Below are positions 26,259 to 33,386 of a DNA stretch of 38,149 nucleotides, in pieces. A program made the translations under genes and the position numbers. Origin of the DNA: Cupriavidus basilensis (GTDB lineage: Bacteria; Pseudomonadota; Gammaproteobacteria; Burkholderiales; Burkholderiaceae). The notes below the pieces were generated by a model that did not search any database, was not told the origin of the DNA, and was given only the letters and a program-made list of their open reading frames with translations. The first letter of the stretch is position 1, and every line of letters begins with the position of its first letter. The stretch spans positions 1 through 38,149 of the forward strand of contig NZ_JARJLM010000327.1 of NCBI RefSeq assembly GCF_029335485.1, written 5' to 3'.

Positions 26259-27287
26259 CTATTTCCCCCCTCTGGATACACGCGACAGCCCATTGAGCTC
26301 GATCACGCGCCTGCCAGACGGCATCTGGCTTACCGGACGCCGTTCCTGGTAGCGCCGCCGCACGAGATAGATCGGCCTTCCCTTCGCTTCATCGTAGATG
26401 CGGCCCACATACTCGCCGACCACGCCGAGGCCAATCAGCTGAATGCCACCGAAAAACAGCAGCAACGACAACATGGAAGCGTAGCCCGGCACATCGATGC
26501 CAAACACCAGCGTCCTGGCGATGATGAACGAGCCGTAGCAAAATGCAATGAAGGCGACGATCCCGCCAATATACGTCCAGCTTCGCAATGGCAGGGTACT
26601 GAAGCTGGTGAGGCCCTCCAGCGCGAAGTTCCAGAGCCGCCAGCCCGAGAACTTCGAATGCCCCGCGCAACGCGCCTCGCGCTCATATGGCACGATCACA
26701 GCCTTGAAGCCTACCCACGCGAACAGGCCCTTCATAAAGCGATGGCGTTCCGGCAGATGCTTCAGCGCATTGACGACTACCCGGTCCATCAGACGGAAAT
26801 CCCCGACGTTCTCCGGCAACTTCAGCTCCGACAAGTGGTTATGCACCCGGTAGTAGGCTGCTGCGGACAGCCGCTTCAGCAATGAATCGCACGCCCGGCT
26901 GGCACGTTGGGCCAATACCACCTCCGCCCCTTCGCGCCAGCGCGCCACCAGCACCGGAATCAGTTCTGGGGGATCCTGCAGGTCGGCGTCGATCGGGATG
27001 ACCGCATCGCCCAGTGCCTCGTCTATGCCGGCTGTCAGCGCCGCTTCCTTGCCGAAATTGCGCGTCAGGTCGATGACCCGCACGCGTCCGTCCTGCCTGG
27101 ACATGTCGACAAGGTGCCCAAGCGTGTCGTCTGCGCTGCCGTCGTTCACGCAAACGATCTCAAAGCGAATGGAATCGATGGACTCGAGGATCGGAATCAC
27201 GCGCGCAAAGAAGCGCCCGATGACCTCGGACTCGTTGTAGCACGGTACCACCACGGAAAGCAGCTTGACATCCTGTTGACCCAACAT
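26259..27287 (-). CDS. GtrB/ArnC-like polyprenyl-phosphate glycosyltransferase, GT2
   Basis: A 342-residue GT2 enzyme with the same layout as GtrB and ArnC. VVVPCYNESEV (12-22), VCVNDGSADDT (45-55) and the DxD D100/D102 in PIDADLQDP mark the donor site; DLTRNFGKEAALTAG (73-87) is a typical DPM1-like segment. Two C-terminal helices are at about 238-262 and 271-295, followed by GEYVGRIYDEAKGRP, a common family ending. GAAGGAG precedes the ATG at 27287. It follows the GT87-type gene by 167 bases on the same strand and converges on the plus-strand cassette. It may supply a second lipid-linked sugar for that neighbour. Confidence 0.93.
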   Translation of the reverse strand: MLGQQDVKLLSVVVPCYNESEVIGRFFARVIPILESIDSIRFEIVCVNDGSADDTLGHLVDMSRQDGRVRVIDLTRNFGKEAALTAGIDEALGDAVIPIDADLQDPPELIPVLVARWREGAEVVLAQRASRACDSLLKRLSAAAYYRVHNHLSELKLPENVGDFRLMDRVVVNALKHLPERHRFMKGLFAWVGFKAVIVPYEREARCAGHSKFSGWRLWNFALEGLTSFSTLPLRSWTYIGGIVAFIAFCYGSFIIARTLVFGIDVPGYASMLSLLLFFGGIQLIGLGVVGEYVGRIYDEAKGRPIYLVRRRYQERRPVSQMPSGRRVIELNGLSRVSRGGK

Positions 27288-27454
27288 GACCCACTCCTTC
27301 GTATGTTCCGGGTGCGTGCCCGCATCGAGCCACTCGACGCCGGATGCGGCTTTCCCGTTCTGCGCGGCCCGCGCCAGGAAGGCCGTGCATCGCCACGGCT
27401 ATGCCGTGTGCTCCACAAGCTCGGCCGCACGCGCGAAGCGCGACCCCATCGCCC

Positions 27455-28708
27455 TCACGGCAGCCAGTCCGGGTTTCCCCGGGTAATCACGTGTACCCGC
27501 CGCAAGATGGCCAGCATCAGCAACGCCAGCACAAGCGGCCCGATCTGCGGGAAGAAGGTCACACGGTTCAAGCCCAGGTAGAGCGGCAGAAGCCATGCCA
27601 CGACCAGCAATTCGCGCTCCCAGCGCAGCCACCCCCGGCGCAGCCCATCGGCGGTCAGGCCGGCTATCGCGATGCCGACCCAGGTCACTTCATAGAACCA
27701 GAGGTATGGACTCGCCATCAGCGTCGCCACCGCCAGGGAGGCGGCGCGCAGGCCGGTGGAGGTGTCTCTGCGCCAAACGAGGCACAGGCCCAGCGCGGCC
27801 AGCACAGCCACCGCGCCGTGCGCCACCGCCGCTGTCGCGAACGATGCGCCAGCCAGCAGCAAGGCCGACATCACCGTCGGCATGGCGTACCACATCACCG
27901 ACCCGTTATCGAGCATCGATTGCTTGGCGAACTTCGTGTTGGCGAAGAAGGCCGGCACCGTTTCCCATCCGAAAACGGCGATGCCGGCGAGCAACAACAG
28001 CGCTGCGGCTACGCTAGCGACCACCAGTGGTTTCCACGCCCTCGCGGCAAGCAGCGCGAGTGGAAACAGCACCGCAAGCTGCGGCTTGACGGTCAGCAAG
28101 GCGATCAACACGCCGGCCAGGACCGGCTGCGTCTTCAGCCTTGGGATGGCGAAGGCGGCCAGCGCGGCGGTCAGCATGGAATTCTGTCCGATCGACGCCG
28201 CGAAGTAGATGGCAGGAAAGGCGATGACCGCCAGCCAGACAACACGGCCCGCCCCGGTGCGCAGCCCGACAAGGCGCACCAGCGAAACGACATACGCCGC
28301 GCCGGTCAGGCCGATGAAGACCACGTAGCTCACGGCATAAGGGAGCAGCGACAACGGAATCACGAAGAGCAGGAACGTGGGCGGATAGAGCCATGGCAGG
28401 AAAAAATGGCTGTTGGCCGGCAGAGAGCCCTGCGCCGCGATGACCGGTTGCAGCGCTGCGAAGTCGTAGGCCTTGATGGCGCCCGCTTTCAGCGTCACAT
28501 AGGATGTGCTCCAGAACACGGAGAAATCCGATCCCGGGCGAACCATGTGATCCGATGTGAAGCCCTTGGTCATCCAGGCCCAGATCACGATCACCACGGC
28601 ATAGACGATCAGCATCGCGATGCTATAGACCTGGATGCGCTCCCGATCCAGCCAATGCGGTGAAGGAGCGCTGGTGGATTGCTCCACGGTTCTCTCGTTC
28701 GGTCCCAT
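27455..28708 (-). CDS. GT87-type (DUF2029) membrane glycosyltransferase
   Basis: A 417-residue membrane protein with about ten helices that matches the GT87/DUF2029 pattern. GSDFSVFW (59-66) carries the loop aspartate D61, and YDFAALQ then LPWLYPPTFLL (104-114) are typical. Family members, best known from actinobacterial mannan synthesis, transfer sugars from polyprenyl-phosphate donors outside the membrane. The ATG at 28708 has GGGAG at eight bases; an earlier in-frame start would add an unrelated 37 residues. It is the first gene of the minus-strand pair with the GtrB/ArnC-like enzyme, which could make its donor. It is divergent from the Tad operon across a 1.1 kb leader. The acceptor could be pilin, polysaccharide or lipid; none is shown. 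Confidence 0.8.
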   Translation of the reverse strand: MGPNERTVEQSTSAPSPHWLDRERIQVYSIAMLIVYAVVIVIWAWMTKGFTSDHMVRPGSDFSVFWSTSYVTLKAGAIKAYDFAALQPVIAAQGSLPANSHFFLPWLYPPTFLLFVIPLSLLPYAVSYVVFIGLTGAAYVVSLVRLVGLRTGAGRVVWLAVIAFPAIYFAASIGQNSMLTAALAAFAIPRLKTQPVLAGVLIALLTVKPQLAVLFPLALLAARAWKPLVVASVAAALLLLAGIAVFGWETVPAFFANTKFAKQSMLDNGSVMWYAMPTVMSALLLAGASFATAAVAHGAVAVLAALGLCLVWRRDTSTGLRAASLAVATLMASPYLWFYEVTWVGIAIAGLTADGLRRGWLRWERELLVVAWLLPLYLGLNRVTFFPQIGPLVLALLMLAILRRVHVITRGNPDWLP

Positions 28709-29035
28709 GACGCGTTCTCCCGATGTGTTCGTGCGCTCCGCTGCCGGCGCACCTGCAAGGCAGATCGGCAAGTCGCGCCAGTTGTGTGTGCGCACTGCCG
28801 CTACCCAGATCCCCGCCATTGATTCCGCGCGATCTATCTACGATCGATTTTTGTCAATTTCCCGGCGATAAACAAGCCACTGCGCCGACGGAGATCCCGC
28901 CGGAGAGGGCCAATCTCCGCCACGACAGATGTAACGTTTCCGATCTGAATCACGATCCCTTTTCCGCGAACTGCAAGCCCAGACTGGATCTCCGGACCTG
29001 GTGGGATCGCGAACGAGCCGGGATCAGGAGGCGTT

Positions 29036-29055
29036 ACGTTTCTGCCTTGAAACGT
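29036..29055. promoter_or_regulatory. Inverted repeat ACGTTTC-N6-GAAACGT
   Basis: Perfect 7-base arms separated by TGCCTT. The same half-site recurs at 28934 and 29260. The position, about 330 bases upstream of a sigma-54-like promoter, suits an enhancer site for an activator. The binding protein is unknown. Confidence 0.5.
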
Positions 29056-29363
29056 CGCCCCGCGGAACGGGCAGAGAGCGCGCCTCGGCCAAGCTATCTA
29101 GTCAGTTGCCCGAAACCGGCCAAAGCACGCCATTGGACGAACCTGGTTAGACGTTTTCACGAACGAGCGAATCAGCCGTATGTCCTCATCCCTTTTACCG
29201 AGGGCGCATTCACTCGCCTAGCCCATACGGTTATCGGGCCCGCATGCGCTCTTATCCCCACGTTTCCAGCCGGCAACACCGCATGGAAAGCAGCCTGTGG
29301 CGAAGTCGCCGGAATCGGTGGTGCTCAGCGGAATCCCTTGATATTCAAGGCTGTGCGTGGGGG

Positions 29364-29379
29364 TGGCCCAGCTTTTGCC
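29364..29379 (+). promoter_or_regulatory. Sigma-54-like promoter TGGCCCA-GCTT-TTGCC
   Basis: Nine of the twelve consensus positions of TGGCACG-N4-TTGCW match, including TGGC, TTGC and the exact ten-base spacing between GG and GC. Transcription would start near 29390, giving a leader of about 415 bases before flp1. It reads toward the Tad operon. Confidence 0.45.
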
Positions 29380-29473
29380 TATTGCCTGACAGACACGACG
29401 GGCACAAACGCTCGCAGTCAATGAAACGAGGTAGTGGGACCAGCGCCAAAGACACGATGCGATGGCCCTTTAC

Positions 29474-29494
29474 GAAAGACGAAAGACGAAAGAC
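29474..29494. repeat. Tandem repeat GAAAGAC x3
   Basis: Three perfect consecutive copies of a 7-base unit in the leader of the Tad operon. Copy number could vary by slippage. It lies about 310 bases before flp1, inside the predicted transcript from the sigma-54-like promoter. Confidence 0.8.
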
Positions 29495-29806
29495 ACGCCG
29501 AACGACGGAATGCCATGCCATCAACCCGACACCAAGTCTTGACCGCTTGCCGCAACGCGCCCGGCCACCGGAATGCCGTGTCGGCCCGGACAGGCCATCG
29601 CACTCGTGCATACCGGGTGGCGACGGCAACGGACACCACGTGCCGGCAGCATTCCGCCAGGCTTCAAGTTCTCGCAGGCCGTCATCTCCGTCGCATATCG
29701 CACAAGGATCAGCGCTGTCAATGGCCCTTCCATGCATGCGCAGCATGCGGGCCGCCCCGGAGTTTTCACGCCGCCTCACCGTTATTGCCAACCCAAGGAG
29801 TCTGTC

Positions 29807-29977
29807 ATGCAAAACCTCATCGCAAAGACCAAGCAATTCATCCGTGACGAAAACGGCGTAACCGCCATCGAGTACGGCCTGATCGCCGCGCTCATCGCCG
29901 TCGTCATCATCGCCGCGGTCAAGGCCGTCGGCACCAACCTGAGCACCACCTTCAACACGATCGCCACCGAGCTCTGA
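29807..29977 (+). CDS. flp: Flp-type prepilin 1
   Basis: A 56-residue type IVb (Flp) prepilin, the main subunit of Tad pili. A basic leader ends at G17, where the prepilin peptidase should cut ENG/VTAIEYGL, leaving a mature protein of 39 residues with E at +5 (E22) followed by Y23, the Flp hallmark. The rest is one hydrophobic helix and a short tail, TNLSTTFNTIATEL. AAGGAG lies before the ATG at 29807. It is the first gene of the pilus operon, followed by a large stem-loop and a close second copy. Its leader shares TTGCCAAC with that of flp2, a sign of tandem duplication. Confidence 0.96.
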   Translation: MQNLIAKTKQFIRDENGVTAIEYGLIAALIAVVIIAAVKAVGTNLSTTFNTIATEL

Positions 29978-29995
29978 GCAGGCGGCACCAGGAAC

Positions 29996-30043
29996 CCGCC
30001 GGCCGCCGCCTTGCCGCTCGCGGCAAATCACGGTGGCCGGCGG
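29996..30043 (+). terminator. Strong stem-loop between flp1 and flp2 (processing site or attenuator)
   Basis: CCGCCGGCCGCCG (29996-30008) pairs with CGGTGGCCGGCGG (30031-30043) over 13 bases with one G-T pair. Inside, TTGCCG-CTCG-CGGCAA (30011-30026) makes a second hairpin. No T-tract follows, so complete termination is unlikely. A 3'-end stabiliser that favours high flp1 mRNA is the more likely role. Confidence 0.6.
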
Positions 30044-30121
30044 CCCCGCCTTGCCGTTGGGTCCCCGAGCCGGGCTGTTGTGTAGCTGCTTCACGTTCGT
30101 TGCCAACTTATGGAGATTGCC

Positions 30122-30292
30122 ATGAAGAAACTCATTGCGAAGACCAGGCAGTTTGCCTGCGACGAGAACGGCGTCACCGCGATCGAGTACGCGCTGATCG
30201 CCTCGCTTATCGCCGTCGTCATCGTCGTCGCAGTCCAGGCGGTGGGCACCAACCTCAGCACAATTTTCAACAGCGTCGCGACCGAGTTCTGA
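30122..30292 (+). CDS. flp: Flp-type prepilin 2
   Basis: A second 56-residue Flp prepilin, very similar to the first, with the same ENG/VTAIEY cleavage site after G17 and E22 at +5. Differences are concentrated in the leader (FACDENG against FIRDENG) and the last residues (IFNSVATEF). It carries a cysteine, C13, in the leader, which would be removed on processing. TGGAG precedes the ATG at 30122; a slightly earlier in-frame ATG at 30110 lacks support. The gene probably arose by duplication together with its ribosome-site region. It may be a minor pilin or an alternative major one. Confidence 0.95.
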   Translation: MKKLIAKTRQFACDENGVTAIEYALIASLIAVVIVVAVQAVGTNLSTIFNSVATEF

Positions 30293-30357
30293 GCCCTTGC
30301 GAAAACTATGCGCCGCGGGCCCAAGCCGATCACGCCCGCACCAACCTGGAGTAGATC

Positions 30358-30903
30358 ATGGCAAGCGAACTCGCACTGCCCCCGCTGATCGGCCCCTGCG
30401 CCATCGTGCTGGTGCTGGCTGCGGCCGCGCTGGACCTGAAGAGCCGGCGCATCCCGAACTGGCTGACGCTGGGTGCATGGGTGCTGGCGCTGCCGCTGCA
30501 GATGACGCTGCATGGCCCGGCCCACGGGGCACTCGGCTGGACGAGTGGCTGGCTGACCGGCTTTGCCTGCTTTCTCCCTTTCTACCTGCTGCGCGGCATG
30601 GCCGCCGGCGACGTGAAGCTGATGGCTGCCGTCGGCGCCTTGCTCGGTGCCGGCATGGCATTCGAGGTCGCCCTTCTGACTTTCGTCCTGGGTGGAGTCT
30701 GGGCGCTCGCCATGACCATCCGGCGGGGGCGCCTGGCGCGCCTGCGCGGCAACCTGCAGTTCATGCTGTTCAATCGCGGCCGCATGGATGGCGAGCAAGA
30801 AGTCGACGCGAATGATGGGCCGTCAGCGTGGTCGGTAGGAACACTGCCTTACGGCGCGGCGATCGCCGCGGGGACGATAGGCGTTCTGTTCGCGTCGGTC
30901 TAG
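30358..30903 (+). CDS. tadV: Tad prepilin peptidase, TadV/CpaA family
   Basis: A 181-residue inner-membrane aspartyl protease that removes the leader of Flp prepilins and TadE-like pseudopilins. The two catalytic aspartates are D26 in ALDLKSRRIPNWLT and D85 in AAGDVKLM, both at the cytoplasmic face between membrane helices. As in other TadV/CpaA enzymes, the N-methyltransferase domain of type IVa peptidases is missing. The C-terminus has an extra hydrophilic loop (about 125-160) before a last helix. TGGAGTAGATC precedes the ATG at 30358. It follows flp2 by 65 bases in the operon. Confidence 0.93.
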   Translation: MASELALPPLIGPCAIVLVLAAAALDLKSRRIPNWLTLGAWVLALPLQMTLHGPAHGALGWTSGWLTGFACFLPFYLLRGMAAGDVKLMAAVGALLGAGMAFEVALLTFVLGGVWALAMTIRRGRLARLRGNLQFMLFNRGRMDGEQEVDANDGPSAWSVGTLPYGAAIAAGTIGVLFASV

Positions 30904-30958
30904 CGCACGGCCGGGCCGCGAACTGTTAGACGGGACTTTCAACACGGAGACGGGGGAA

Positions 30959-32377
30959 ATGATGACTGAGAACGCCTCGATGAGTCCGGCTCACCGGATC
31001 CTTACACCGGTCGCGGCACCGGCGCACGCCGATGCGCCGGAGCGCGGCGGCATCCATGCCTGGCACGCCGCCCCCAAGACCGTCGCCGACACCGGGATCG
31101 ACACATCGATACTGGTGGCGCTGGCCATGAAGGCCGCCTACCTGCATCGCAACGTCACGCTCACGCAGTTGGCCGAGACGCTCAGGCTGCCCGCCGCAGT
31201 GCTGAATGAGATCGCGGCACTCGCAGTACGCGAACGCATGATGGAAGTTGCCCATCGCGGCGCCAACGACCTCGACGTGCGTTTTCGGCTGACCGACGGC
31301 GGCTACGCGCGCGCTGCCGAGTTCGTCGCGCGTTGCAGCTACGTCGGCCCCGCGCCGGTCACGCTCCAGGCGTACGTCGAGGCCGTACAGCAGCACTCGA
31401 TCAAGCACACCAGCGTTTCCAAGGCCGATGTCACCGCGGCATTGCGCGACCTGACCATTCCGCCCTCGCTGCTCGATGAGGCGGGCGTTGCACTCAATGC
31501 CGGCCGGGCGCTGATGATGTATGGCCCCGCGGGCAGCGGCAAGACCTATCTCGCACAGCGGCTCGGCTCGCTGTTGCCGGGCGCGGTGCCGGTGCCGCAT
31601 GCGATCGCCGTGGCCGGCGAGATCATCCAGGTCTTCGATCCGATGGTTCACGTCCCCTTCGAGGCCAGCGAGGGCCAGATGGCAAGGCGGCCGCTCGATC
31701 GGCGCTGGACCATCTGCCATCGCCCGGCGGTTCTCTCCGGTGGCGAGCTGACGCTGTCCATGCTGGACTTGCGCTACGACCCCGCGTCCGGCTTTTATCA
31801 GGCGCCACCGCATATGAAGGCCAACAACGGCATCTACATCGTCGATGACCTCGGGCGCCAGATAGTTGGCGTGACCGAACTGCTCAACCGGTGGATCGTG
31901 CCTCTGGATCGCGGCGTGGACATGTTCACCCTGCAGACCGGCGTTCGCTTTACGGTGCCGTTCGACGTCTGGCCGGTGTTCTCCACCAATCTGGAACCGG
32001 GCCAGCTATGCGACGACGCATTCCTGCGCCGCCTGGGCTGCAAATTGTTTGTTGGCCCCTTGAACACCGAGGACTATCGCGAAGTCTACGCACGCGCCGG
32101 CCACGACCTCGGGCTGCATACGCCGCCAGCGGTCGCCGACTACCTGGTCGAGAGCCTCCATCCGGCCGGCGGCATGCCCCTGCTCGCCTGCATTCCGCGT
32201 GACCTGCTACTGCTGGTGGCGTCCAAGGTTCACTACCACGGCGACCCGCCGGTGGTCACCGAAGAAGCCTTGCGCCAGGCCTGGCACAGCTACTTCGGCA
32301 GCTACGCCGACGCCGGCGCGGAGTACCCGCCCACCGTGGCGATGGGATGGAAAGGGAAACCGCTGGCGGCCACCTGA
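30959..32377 (+). CDS. AAA+ ATPase with N-terminal winged-helix region, Tad-associated
   Basis: A 472-residue protein I cannot assign to a named Tad component. Residues about 47-125 look like a winged-helix domain (VTLTQLAETLRLPAAVLNEI, then a wing-like FRLTDGGYARAAEF). The AAA+ part has Walker A GPAGSGKT (189-196), a Walker B of the form IYIVDD (293-297 region), sensor 1 FSTN (341-344) and an arginine motif FLRRLG (355-360). It lacks the Asp and His boxes of the TadA secretion ATPase, so it is not the pilus motor. It sits between tadV and rcpC, where classical tad operons have nothing comparable. It could be an AAA+ regulator or a chaperone of pilus assembly. The start at 30959 follows GGGGGAA. 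Confidence 0.82.
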   Translation: MMTENASMSPAHRILTPVAAPAHADAPERGGIHAWHAAPKTVADTGIDTSILVALAMKAAYLHRNVTLTQLAETLRLPAAVLNEIAALAVRERMMEVAHRGANDLDVRFRLTDGGYARAAEFVARCSYVGPAPVTLQAYVEAVQQHSIKHTSVSKADVTAALRDLTIPPSLLDEAGVALNAGRALMMYGPAGSGKTYLAQRLGSLLPGAVPVPHAIAVAGEIIQVFDPMVHVPFEASEGQMARRPLDRRWTICHRPAVLSGGELTLSMLDLRYDPASGFYQAPPHMKANNGIYIVDDLGRQIVGVTELLNRWIVPLDRGVDMFTLQTGVRFTVPFDVWPVFSTNLEPGQLCDDAFLRRLGCKLFVGPLNTEDYREVYARAGHDLGLHTPPAVADYLVESLHPAGGMPLLACIPRDLLLLVASKVHYHGDPPVVTEEALRQAWHSYFGSYADAGAEYPPTVAMGWKGKPLAAT

Positions 32378-32421
32378 GCGCTGCACGCTGCTTCGATAGA
32401 CAACGGTAGGGAGATTTCATC

Positions 32422-33267
32422 ATGAAAAACATACGCGCTGTTCTGATGCTGGTCGTGGCCCTGGTGGCGGGGATCGCCGCTGTGGTGTCCGCGTCCCGAT
32501 GGCTGCTCCAGCAGTCTTCCAGTTCCGTCAAGCAAGTGGCGGTCGCAACCAACGACCTGAATCTCGGCCAGCCGCTGGCGGCAGACCAGGTACGCCTGGT
32601 GAGCTGGCCAACCGCGAGCGTGCCGCCGGGCGCGTTCGAAGACCTGAAGTCGCTCGAAGGCCGGGTCGTGCGGACCAGCCTGCTGCGCGGCGAACCCATC
32701 CTGGAAGCCAAGCTCGCGCCACTGGGCACCAAAGGCGGACTCTCTGCCGTCATCGGCGAAGGCAAGCGGGCCATCACGGTCCGGGTCAACGATGTCGTCG
32801 GCGTGGCCGGCTTCGCCCTGCCCGGCAACCTGGTGGATGTCATCGTCAACACCAATGAGCCGGAAGCGAAGGATGCCGCCAGCGGCAGCATCTCGAAGAT
32901 CGTGCTCGAGAAGATCCTGGTGCTGGCCGTGGCACAACAAGTGAGCCGGGACGACACCCAGCCCAAGGTCGTCAATGCGGTCACGCTGGAGGTCACGCCC
33001 GATCAGGCCGAGAAGCTCGACGTGGCGCGCAGCGTTGGCACGCTGTCGCTGGTGCTGCGCAATCAGGTCGATGTGGCGCAGGTCGCAACCGGTGGCGCTA
33101 CCAAGGTGACCTTGCTGGGCAAGCCGGCACCGGTCGTACCCGTCAAGCAGGAAGCTGCGCCGCCTCGCATCCAGACGCGGATCAGGACTATCGCGGCAGC
33201 GCCGGTGCGGCATGGAGATTGTGTCGGGGTGCTTTCCGGCATCCACGGCAGCCTTGAGTGCTTCTGA
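32422..33267 (+). CDS. cpaB: Flp pilus assembly protein RcpC/CpaB
   Basis: A 281-residue CpaB/RcpC family protein. One N-terminal membrane helix (about 5-27) anchors it to the inner membrane. A periplasmic SAF-like domain follows (VAVATNDLNLGQPLAADQVRL, then VVRTSLLRGEPILEAKLAP), then RAITVRVNDVVGVAGFALPGNLVDVIV, the typical core. The family is thought to support the secretin channel. TAGGGAG precedes the ATG at 32422. The C-terminal 40 residues after GKPAP are proline- and basic-rich with two cysteines and show no family pattern. It lies directly before the secretin gene, as in other tad loci. Confidence 0.93.
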   Translation: MKNIRAVLMLVVALVAGIAAVVSASRWLLQQSSSSVKQVAVATNDLNLGQPLAADQVRLVSWPTASVPPGAFEDLKSLEGRVVRTSLLRGEPILEAKLAPLGTKGGLSAVIGEGKRAITVRVNDVVGVAGFALPGNLVDVIVNTNEPEAKDAASGSISKIVLEKILVLAVAQQVSRDDTQPKVVNAVTLEVTPDQAEKLDVARSVGTLSLVLRNQVDVAQVATGGATKVTLLGKPAPVVPVKQEAAPPRIQTRIRTIAAAPVRHGDCVGVLSGIHGSLECF

Positions 33268-33304
33268 CTTGCAGCGTCAGGTGCGCATGCGATTCACTGG
33301 TCGT

Positions 33305-33328
33305 GGTTTCTAGGTTTCTAGGTTTCAA
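33305..33328. repeat. Tandem repeat of GGTTTCTA (three units, last GGTTTCAA)
   Basis: Two perfect and one imperfect copy of an 8-base unit lie in the 119-base gap between cpaB and the secretin gene. The gap is otherwise featureless. Slippage could change the spacing between the two genes. Confidence 0.75.
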
Positions 33329-33386
33329 GGAAGGCATCTGGATCACTGTTCCTGATGTGTCGTGCTGATTCTCCCGGGGGGAAGAA

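Larger units (their letters stand above)
28709..29806. other. 1.1 kb non-coding leader upstream of the Tad operon
   Basis: No believable gene lies here on either strand. Four copies of ACGTTTC or its complement occur at 28934, 29036, 29049 (inverted) and 29260, with a near match ACGTTTT at 29151. A sigma-54-like promoter is at 29364-29379. Three tandem GAAAGAC units are at 29474-29494. The direct repeat GCATGCG occurs at 29734 and 29743. The DNA probably controls the pilus operon and, on the other strand, the GT87-type gene. Confidence 0.6.

Noticed and set aside
29345-30106. Minus-strand open frame of 253 codons over flp1
   Set aside because: It is antisense to the pilin and its leader, with no domain features or ribosome site.
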